Source: Alphaproteobacteria bacterium
GTDB lineage: Bacteria > Pseudomonadota > Alphaproteobacteria > Rs-D84 > NBLK01
DNA length: 6,334 bases
Reading direction: 5' to 3'
NCBI GenBank assembly: GCA_016936785.1
Contig: JAFGXE010000090.1
Coordinates: 1-6,334 of the forward strand
The notes under the pieces are model-generated. The model did not search any database. It saw only the letters and a program-made list of their open reading frames with translations, and was not told the origin of the DNA. This document shows, piece after piece, positions 1 through 4,491 of the stretch. Made by a program: the position numbers and the translations under genes. The number at the start of each line of letters is the position of its first letter. Position 1 is the first letter of the stretch.

Positions 1-20
1 AAAAATAAAAAGGATTCTCT

Positions 21-728
21 GTGCAAAAATTTTCAACGAACGCAAAAATTATTATGGAAGCATGTGAGAAAATTTCACAAAGTCTGAAGCGGGACTTTGG
101 AGAAATCGAACATCTTCAGCAGTCAGTGAACGGTCCAACAAAGTTTGCAGAGTCAACGCACAAGCGTTTTGCAGATTCTCTTGTCTATGAGATTCAAAAG
201 GTGCGTCCAAAATATTCAATGATTTTAAATAACAAAAAGATTTACCAAGGTGCGGATATTGCGCATACGGTTAATATTCAAACACTGAGTGGAAAAAAAT
301 CATTCCTTCATGGTCTTTCTGGGTTTACGATTCTTGTGGGTCTTCAAGAACAAAATGACATGATGACGGGAGTGATCTATGATCCATTGACGGATGAAAT
401 CTCTGTGACAGAAAAGGGAAAGGGAGCAAGTCTCTATCATCCATATCGCTCGCAACAATTTCGCGTATCAAAACGGGAGAATACTACTGCGATGCTTCTC
501 GGAACAAATGATTTTGAATGGATCCACGATAAAGTGGCAACACATTTGAATGATAATGTGGGGAAATTTATTGTAGGTGTTGCAAGTGGAAAATACGATG
601 CTTTTATTGCGACAAATCTGACAGATCTTGAAAAAGTTCTTGGAAAGTTATTCGTTCAAGAAGCCGGTGGAAAAATAGTAGAAGAGAACGATAGAATAAT
701 TTTTTCCTCATCAACCTACACAGGATAG
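21..728 (+). CDS. Inositol-monophosphatase-family protein, probable catalytically dead paralogue
   Basis: This 235-aa protein has the inositol monophosphatase (SuhB/IMPase) fold pattern: FLHG at about 95-98, GVIYDP at 117-122, GKGAS at 133-137, and a C-terminal VASGKYDAF...FVQEAGG block at 187-217. Active family members are magnesium-dependent sugar-phosphate phosphatases that use a Glu-Glu pair, a DPxDGT motif and a WD motif. By alignment on the flanking conserved blocks, the Glu-Glu pair falls on N70-N71, DPLDGT falls on Q87-T-L-S-G-K92, and WD falls on L203-E204. The metal ligands are therefore mostly lost while the reading frame is intact. The start is GTG at 21, with AAAAGGA ending 6 nt upstream. 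The protein is slightly shorter than typical SuhB (about 260-270 aa). The OmpA-like gene follows after 6 nt, so the two are likely co-transcribed. Family assignment is confident. Loss of activity is inferred from the missing residues, and the present role is unknown. Confidence 0.82.
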   Translation: MQKFSTNAKIIMEACEKISQSLKRDFGEIEHLQQSVNGPTKFAESTHKRFADSLVYEIQKVRPKYSMILNNKKIYQGADIAHTVNIQTLSGKKSFLHGLSGFTILVGLQEQNDMMTGVIYDPLTDEISVTEKGKGASLYHPYRSQQFRVSKRENTTAMLLGTNDFEWIHDKVATHLNDNVGKFIVGVASGKYDAFIATNLTDLEKVLGKLFVQEAGGKIVEENDRIIFSSSTYTG

Positions 729-734
729 AGAGAA

Positions 735-1274
735 ATGAAAAGAATTTTTCTCTCTTTTTGTTTTCTTTCATTTTCAGTTCATGCGATCGATTTTTCTAAA
801 TATGATTTTCCATTGTTCGATTTTTCGACATCTGTTCCACTTGCGCCGAATCCGATTCGATACGATGTGATTACAACATCTTCAGGAGAAAGCGAACTGA
901 AAGAGGTTCTTGAAACCACTTCTGTGGAAACGCCAAAAGAGGAAGAGGTGAAAGATGCTCTTCTTGCGAAAGAGTATGTGACATTTCCACCACGGCAAAA
1001 GATATTATCATCTCAAAGTAAAAAGCTTATCGAGAATATTGTGGTGAAGATGAAAAAATACCCTGAGAGTAAAGTTTATATTACACTTTTCTTTTATCAA
1101 GGAACAGGATTTGAGACATCTGAATCTAAGCGCCTTGCATTAAAGCGGTCACTTGAGTTGAAGAAAGAATTTCAAAAACATCAGATTCGCACAGCGCAAA
1201 TTTTTCTCCAAATCAAAGAGACAATTGGAATTCAAACAAGTCATACAGCTCAGATCTCGCTTAAATCATTTTAA
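735..1274 (+). CDS. Secreted OmpA-like periplasmic protein
   Basis: This 179-aa protein opens with a short signal peptide: MKR, a hydrophobic stretch IFLSFCFLSFSV, and probable cleavage after V-H-A at residue 17. Cys9 does not sit in a proper lipobox, so a lipoprotein is unlikely. Residues 18-80 are an acidic, probably flexible linker. Residues about 82-178 follow the OmpA C-terminal pattern: a beta strand (VTFPP), a helix with SSQSKKLIENIVVKMKKYP, a strand KVYITLFF, a helix SKRLALKRSLELKKEF ending in the HQIRTAQI strand, and a last strand. The family normally binds peptidoglycan through an Asp and an Arg. R138 fits the Arg, but the usual TDxxG Asp is not visible (YQGTGFETS here), so binding may be altered. 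The gene sits 6 nt after the phosphatase-like gene with GGATAGAGAG as the likely ribosome site. Fold assignment is moderately sure; its partner in the envelope is unknown. Confidence 0.7.
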   Translation: MKRIFLSFCFLSFSVHAIDFSKYDFPLFDFSTSVPLAPNPIRYDVITTSSGESELKEVLETTSVETPKEEEVKDALLAKEYVTFPPRQKILSSQSKKLIENIVVKMKKYPESKVYITLFFYQGTGFETSESKRLALKRSLELKKEFQKHQIRTAQIFLQIKETIGIQTSHTAQISLKSF

Positions 1275-1320
1275 AATATAGTCAAACTACATAGATAGTC
1301 TTTTTATATATTTAGTTTGA
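1275..1320. terminator. Possible weak bidirectional terminator between convergent genes
   Basis: A perfect 8-bp inverted repeat, TCAAACTA at 1282-1289 and TAGTTTGA at 1313-1320, flanks a 23-nt AT-rich loop. The right arm lies within the last codons of hemW. The loop is long, the stem is AT-rich, and the T tracts (CTTTTT in the loop; ATTTT beyond the stem on the minus strand) are imperfect. It is placed where convergent transcripts need to end, but it is a poor intrinsic terminator by structure. Confidence 0.3.
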
Positions 1321-2431
1321 GTATCTCACATAAAAGTGTATTCAAAAATTGTCGTCCATGTGCGGTTGTATGAAGACTTTTCTTGTCAAAAGACAGCCAT
1401 TTTTGTTCGACATATTTTCGAAGATTTTTAGAATCAAGAAGATCTCCAAAAGTTTGTTGTGTGTGTTTCTGAAGGAAATTTTCATAAAATGGCGCATCGA
1501 GTCGGAGTGCCATTAAAAGCATTTCAATCCCACGATCTTGAGGCGAAATAGGGTGAAGGTTTAACCCATCTTTTTTCCAACGGTTAAGGTGAGATTCGCC
1601 TTCTGATGTGATCCATTTCTGAGGAGAAATTTCCAAGCGTCCATGCGCTGAAGGCCCAAGTCCAAGATAAGAATCTCCGCGCCAATAGGCCAGATTATGT
1701 TGCGAAAAATCAGATTCTTTTTTTGCAAAGTTTGAAATTTCATAATGTTGATAGCCTCCTGAAATCAAAACCTCTCGTGTCGTTTCATAAAACTCACCTT
1801 GGTCAAGTTGATCTAAATGAAAACGATTCGCAAAAGGCGTTCCTTTTTCAAGACTCAGACTATAAAGAGAAAGATGTGGCACATTCAGATCTAAAATCAG
1901 TGTGAGTTGTTTTTCCCAATCTTCAAGAGATTGCCAAGGAAGACCGTAAATAAAATCTGCAGAATAGGATGTAAAATGATTGCGTGCAAAAGCAAGAACG
2001 TCAAGGGCTTTTTCAGCGGAATGAAGACGACCAAGTTTTTTCAGGTTTGTGTTAAAAAGAGATTGAACACCAAAGGATGGACGTGTGATGCCTGCATCTT
2101 TAAAGGATAAAAGACTTGAGTCTGAAACAGTATGTGGATTAATTTCAAGAGTTACTTCCAATGTGTCGGAAACGATGAAGTTCTTTTTCAACTGAGCAAT
2201 TATATTTTTAAAAAAAACAGGAGGAAAAAGGCTAGGCGTGCCACCACCAAAATAAATACTTTGAACAAAAAATTGGTTACGATCAAAACTATATTGGTTC
2301 AGGTCGCGCCAATAAAAATCAGTCAAATCTTCAGGGTGAGAAGTTTCTTTGTAAAAGGCACAGTAGGGACATTTCTGAAGACAGAATGGGATGTGAAAGT
2401 AAATTGAAAGAGGAGTCTTGACTTGTTTCAC
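1304..2431 (-). CDS. hemW: HemW, radical-SAM heme chaperone (HemN-like)
   Basis: This 375-aa radical-SAM protein is of normal length for HemW, a protein long annotated as oxygen-independent coproporphyrinogen III oxidase-like but understood to bind and deliver heme. The iron-sulfur motif is C17-x3-C21-P-Y-C24 followed by AF. The fourth cysteine of true HemN (CxxxCxxCxC) is absent, which favours HemW. GGGTPS at 62-67 is the SAM-binding glycine motif. RPSFGVQS at 117-124, DFIYGLPWQS at 159-168, LSLYSLSLEKGTPF at 187-200 and YEISNF at 230-235 are family blocks. HNLAYW at 245-250 matches the HNxxYW signature of HemW. The C-terminal winged-helix region ends with HGRQFLNTLLCEIL. The start is GTG at 2431; an in-frame TAA lies a few codons upstream with no better start between. 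No good Shine-Dalgarno is seen (only AGAAAG). The gene is divergent from the glycosylase gene and convergent with the OmpA-like gene. Confidence 0.93.
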   Translation of the reverse strand: MKQVKTPLSIYFHIPFCLQKCPYCAFYKETSHPEDLTDFYWRDLNQYSFDRNQFFVQSIYFGGGTPSLFPPVFFKNIIAQLKKNFIVSDTLEVTLEINPHTVSDSSLLSFKDAGITRPSFGVQSLFNTNLKKLGRLHSAEKALDVLAFARNHFTSYSADFIYGLPWQSLEDWEKQLTLILDLNVPHLSLYSLSLEKGTPFANRFHLDQLDQGEFYETTREVLISGGYQHYEISNFAKKESDFSQHNLAYWRGDSYLGLGPSAHGRLEISPQKWITSEGESHLNRWKKDGLNLHPISPQDRGIEMLLMALRLDAPFYENFLQKHTQQTFGDLLDSKNLRKYVEQKWLSFDKKSLHTTAHGRQFLNTLLCEILKLNI

Positions 2432-2445
2432 GATTCTGCTACTTT
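2418..2445 (+). promoter_or_regulatory. Candidate sigma-70 promoter for the glycosylase gene
   Basis: TTGACT at 2418-2423 is a 5/6 match to the -35 box. TACTTT at 2440-2445, preceded by TGC as an extended -10, lies 16 bp downstream. The -10 itself is weak (3/6). The -35 box is inside the first codons of the divergent hemW. Predicted transcription would begin near 2451-2453, essentially at the ATG of the downstream gene, leaving little or no leader. Confidence 0.45.
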
Positions 2446-2451
2446 CTATTT

Positions 2452-3126
2452 ATGGAGGAAAGTTTTTTGAAGCTTATAAGAGATCTTCAAGCATATCAAG
2501 GGGAGAATGTTTTTAACCCTTGGCGAGATTATAATGATCGGCTTGATATTTCTAAAGATGCACCCATAATCCGCACAGAAAATTTAAAGAAGTATCTCGC
2601 GATGCGTCAAGAGGCCCCGTATATTTTGATTGCCGAAGGACTGAGCTATCAAGGGGGACATTTTTCAGGAATCGCCATGACGTCAGAAAGACAGCTTGTA
2701 AACGACCATGAAGAATTAATTTTTAAAGGATTAAAGCAACGGACAAGTCATCCGAATGCGACAGAAAAAAAAACGATCCAAGAAAAAGGGTTTACGGAAA
2801 ATACAGGGTCTATTGTCTGGAGTTGTCTTACACCGCTGATGCCGACAGATCGCTGGATTACATGGAATATTTTTCCTTGGCATCCGCATAAAGCAGGGAA
2901 TTTTCTCACGAACCGCGCACCAACAGAGGAAGAGCAAGAAGCTGGATTGGTTTTGTTAAAACAAAATGAAAAGATATTACTCGAAAATAGAAAAGTGATT
3001 GCCGTCGGACGAATCTCAAGCCAAACGCTGGAAAGGGCGGGAATTCGACATATTGCGGTGCGACATCCAGCAAATGGTGGGGCGCCGTTGTTCAGATCTC
3101 AAATTGAACAATATATAAAGTTATAA
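2452..3126 (+). CDS. Uracil-DNA glycosylase superfamily protein
   Basis: This protein of up to 224 aa carries the layout of uracil-DNA glycosylase-like proteins, which remove damaged bases in base-excision repair. The N-terminal substrate-pocket block AEGLSYQGGHFSGIAMTSER (61-80) corresponds to the EAPGxxGxxxSGxPFTSE type. WNIFPWHPH at 138-146 is followed by NRAPT at 154-158. VIAVGR at 182-187 and RHPANGGAPLFR at 204-215 form the C-terminal block with the catalytic-loop His-Pro. Only one cysteine (C125) is present, so it cannot hold the four-cysteine iron-sulfur cluster of family 4 or 5 enzymes. Substrate is not deducible. Start is uncertain: ATG at 2452 has no Shine-Dalgarno, whereas GGAGGAA at 2454-2460 sits 6 nt before an in-frame TTG at 2467, which would give 219 aa. 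It is monocistronic by appearance, followed by the promoter of the next gene. Confidence 0.82.
   Translation: MEESFLKLIRDLQAYQGENVFNPWRDYNDRLDISKDAPIIRTENLKKYLAMRQEAPYILIAEGLSYQGGHFSGIAMTSERQLVNDHEELIFKGLKQRTSHPNATEKKTIQEKGFTENTGSIVWSCLTPLMPTDRWITWNIFPWHPHKAGNFLTNRAPTEEEQEAGLVLLKQNEKILLENRKVIAVGRISSQTLERAGIRHIAVRHPANGGAPLFRSQIEQYIKL
2454..2469 (+). promoter_or_regulatory. Strong Shine-Dalgarno pointing to an alternative TTG start
   Basis: GGAGGAA at 2454-2460 is the best ribosome site near this gene, yet it lies inside the longer reading frame, just after the ATG. Its 6-nt spacing to the in-frame TTG at 2467-2469 is ideal. With the predicted transcription start near 2452, this would give a 15-nt leader ending in a proper ribosome site. 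The alternative is leaderless translation from the ATG. Confidence 0.5.
2473..2499 (-). promoter_or_regulatory. Candidate promoter for hemW inside the divergent gene
   Basis: On the minus strand, TTGATA (2499-2494) and TATAAG (2478-2473) each match five of six consensus bases. The spacer is 15 bp, which is short. Transcription would begin around 2466 and give about a 35-nt leader to the hemW GTG. It lies wholly inside the 5' end of the glycosylase gene, the only place available given the 20-nt intergenic gap. Confidence 0.3.
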
Positions 3127-3151
3127 AAGATCAGAAAGTATGAATTAAAAC

Positions 3152-3180
3152 TTGACAAGAGTGTGCCGAAAGTGTAATTT
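3152..3180 (+). promoter_or_regulatory. Near-consensus sigma-70 promoter for the small basic protein
   Basis: TTGACA at 3152-3157 is a perfect -35 box, followed by an optimal 17-bp spacer and TAATTT at 3175-3180 as -10. Transcription is predicted around 3187, about 25 nt before the ATG at 3212. A reading frame open from TTG at 3152 overlaps this promoter, which argues that the upstream part is not translated. Confidence 0.7.
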
Positions 3181-3211
3181 AGAAGAAAATAAAAAGACTA
3201 ATGAGGGTAAA

Positions 3212-3454
3212 ATGACTGGAAAAAGTGTAAAAATTCGAAAAACAGGGAAGTTAGGTCAACAAAAAAACATTAGTGAAAAAACACGAAAAGGAATCTCTGA
3301 AGGAGTGACTTTGGACACCAGTTTATTATTCAAACAAGCTGGAGAACTGCAGTTTACAAAAGCAAATGATGCACTCACAGAGGAAAAAAAGATGGGTAAA
3401 GTTGCAAAGCTGATGAACTTTGACAAAAAAAGTCGTTGGGATCGTGCAGCATAA
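3212..3454 (+). CDS. Small basic orphan protein, 80 aa, function unknown
   Basis: I do not recognise this protein. From ATG at 3212 it has 80 residues, no cysteine, no signal peptide and no membrane segment. By my count it has 15 Lys and 4 Arg against 9 acidic residues, so net charge is about +10. The first 27 residues are Lys-rich and probably flexible; residues 32-70 could form helices (LDTSLLFKQAGELQF, then TEEKKMGKVAKLMNF); the end is DKKSRWDRAA. GAGGG at 3203-3207 lies 4 nt upstream of the ATG. The frame is open back to a TTG at 3152, but that part coincides with the promoter, so ATG 3212 is preferred. It has its own strong promoter, and rpmJ follows 66 nt later with another. A cytoplasmic nucleic-acid- or ribosome-associated role would fit the charge and the neighbours, but this is only inference. 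Confidence 0.7.
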   Translation: MTGKSVKIRKTGKLGQQKNISEKTRKGISEGVTLDTSLLFKQAGELQFTKANDALTEEKKMGKVAKLMNFDKKSRWDRAA

Positions 3455-3460
3455 TCAGAC

Positions 3461-3489
3461 TTGACTCTCAAGGGAGAACCACTTATAGT
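3461..3489 (+). promoter_or_regulatory. Strong sigma-70 promoter for rpmJ and the genes after it
   Basis: TTGACT at 3461-3466 and TATAGT at 3484-3489 each match five of six consensus bases and are separated by an ideal 17 bp. Transcription would begin near 3496, giving a leader of about 25 nt to the rpmJ ATG. It starts 6 nt after the stop of the small basic gene. No other promoter was seen before the pseudouridine synthase and AsmA genes, so this one probably drives all three. Confidence 0.72.
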
Positions 3490-3520
3490 GAGCGACGCAA
3501 AAAGATAAAAAGGAATTCAG

Positions 3521-3658
3521 ATGAAAGTTTTACGCTCTTTAAAATCTTGGAAAACACGTGGAAAAGTGAAACTTGTCCGTCGCGGAAAACGCGTTTACGC
3601 TATTGATGTCAAGGGAGATAATCCACGTCTCAAAGCACGTCAAGGTGGAAAAAAATAA
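3521..3658 (+). CDS. rpmJ: 50S ribosomal protein L36
   Basis: This 45-aa basic protein begins MKVLRSLKS and contains LVRRGKRVYAI (18-28) and PRLKARQGG (35-43), the L36 signature. L36 is the smallest large-subunit protein and binds 23S rRNA. It has none of the Cys/His zinc ligands of the classical form, which is the zinc-independent type usual in Alphaproteobacteria, and it is longer at the C terminus by GKK. AAAAGGA ends 6 nt before the ATG. It has its own promoter and is followed after 2 nt by the pseudouridine synthase gene, so translation is probably coupled. The gene ends in an A7 run at 3649-3655 directly before TAA; a -1 slip there would enter the frame of the next gene. It is too short for many automatic gene calls. 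Confidence 0.93.
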   Translation: MKVLRSLKSWKTRGKVKLVRRGKRVYAIDVKGDNPRLKARQGGKK

Positions 3659-3660
3659 CG

Positions 3661-4491
3661 ATGGCGACTCGCCAATCGAAAACCACATTTTTGATTTCTA
3701 AAAAAGAAGACGGACAAAAGCTCCGTCCTTTTTTACATACACATTTTAAAGGTCTTCCGCTGTCAACAATTCATAAATGGTGTCGTAAGGGGCAAATTCG
3801 GGTCAACAGTGGACGGATCAAATTCAATCATGTTTTACAGGAAAATGATCTCGTGCGGTTTCCGCCGTTTACGGATGATTTCTCACGGGAGTCTCAAAAA
3901 GTAGATCAAGAAAAACCGCCAATCCTTTACGAAGATGATGCTTTGTTGATTGTTGATAAGCCTGCTGGTCTTGCGGTGCAAGGACATGAAAAAAATTTAC
4001 TCAATATATTTAGTTCAGAAAATCAGCCGATCTTTCCCGTGCATCGGTTGGATATGGCGACACAAGGGTGTGTTGTCCTTGCAAAGACTCATGAAAGTGC
4101 GAAAAAACTCTCAGAGGATTTTAAAGAAAGACGGATTAAAAAAACATATTTAGCAGAGGTGTTTCATGCGCCTCAAAAAACGCAAGGTGTTATTGAGACA
4201 CCTTTGGTCATTGATGGTCGCACATATCAAGCCGAAACGATTTACAAAAATATTGGAAGTAACTTTTTATTAATGCGTCCTAAAACAGGACGAAAACATC
4301 AGTTGCGTCGCCATTGTGTTGAGACGTTAAACACACCCATTCTTGGAGAAAAACGTTATGCAGATCGGAAAGAAAAAGATTTACACTTACTTGCATATCA
4401 GTTAATCTTGAAACATCCTGAAACGGATACGTGGATCAAAGTAAAGGCATCTCTTCCAGTATGGGCAAAAAAAATAAAACTTCAAAATTAA
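3661..4491 (+). CDS. rluC: RluA-family 23S rRNA pseudouridine synthase (RluC-like)
   Basis: This 276-aa enzyme isomerises specific uridines in 23S rRNA to pseudouridine. Residues about 15-70 form an S4 RNA-binding domain (LSTIHKWCRKGQIRVNSGR). Residues 87-270 form the catalytic domain, with ILYEDDALLIVDKPAGLAVQ at 88-107, the catalytic motif HRLD at 128-131 (D131 is the expected nucleophile, followed by MATQG), the motif GRKHQLRRH at 210-218, and HLLAYQL at 242-248. The S4 plus RluA layout matches RluC or RluD. RluC is preferred because the KPAG and LLAYQL blocks and moderate length resemble alphaproteobacterial RluC entries, but the exact target sites cannot be read from the sequence. Start ATG 3661 is 2 nt after the rpmJ stop, with AAGGTGG at about 3643-3648 inside rpmJ as a distant ribosome site. 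The 3' end overlaps the AsmA gene by 31 nt. Confidence 0.88.
   Translation: MATRQSKTTFLISKKEDGQKLRPFLHTHFKGLPLSTIHKWCRKGQIRVNSGRIKFNHVLQENDLVRFPPFTDDFSRESQKVDQEKPPILYEDDALLIVDKPAGLAVQGHEKNLLNIFSSENQPIFPVHRLDMATQGCVVLAKTHESAKKLSEDFKERRIKKTYLAEVFHAPQKTQGVIETPLVIDGRTYQAETIYKNIGSNFLLMRPKTGRKHQLRRHCVETLNTPILGEKRYADRKEKDLHLLAYQLILKHPETDTWIKVKASLPVWAKKIKLQN

Noticed and set aside
1723..2407. Plus-strand open frames of 60-91 codons opposite hemW
   Set aside because: Shadows of the hemW coding sequence, which has clear motifs throughout.
1304..2431. Assignment as true coproporphyrinogen III dehydrogenase HemN
   Set aside because: The fourth cysteine of the HemN CxxxCxxCxC motif is absent, the length is that of HemW, and HNLAYW is a HemW signature.
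3152..3211. N-terminal 20-residue extension of the small basic protein, starting at TTG 3152 with two cysteines
   Set aside because: The TTG is the -35 box of a near-consensus promoter and the predicted transcript begins near 3187, so this part would not be in the mRNA.
3201..3215. Four-codon upstream reading frame (ATG AGG GTA AAA TGA) overlapping the ATG of the small basic gene as ATGA
   Set aside because: It lacks a ribosome site of its own and contains the GAGGG used by the main gene; most likely chance.
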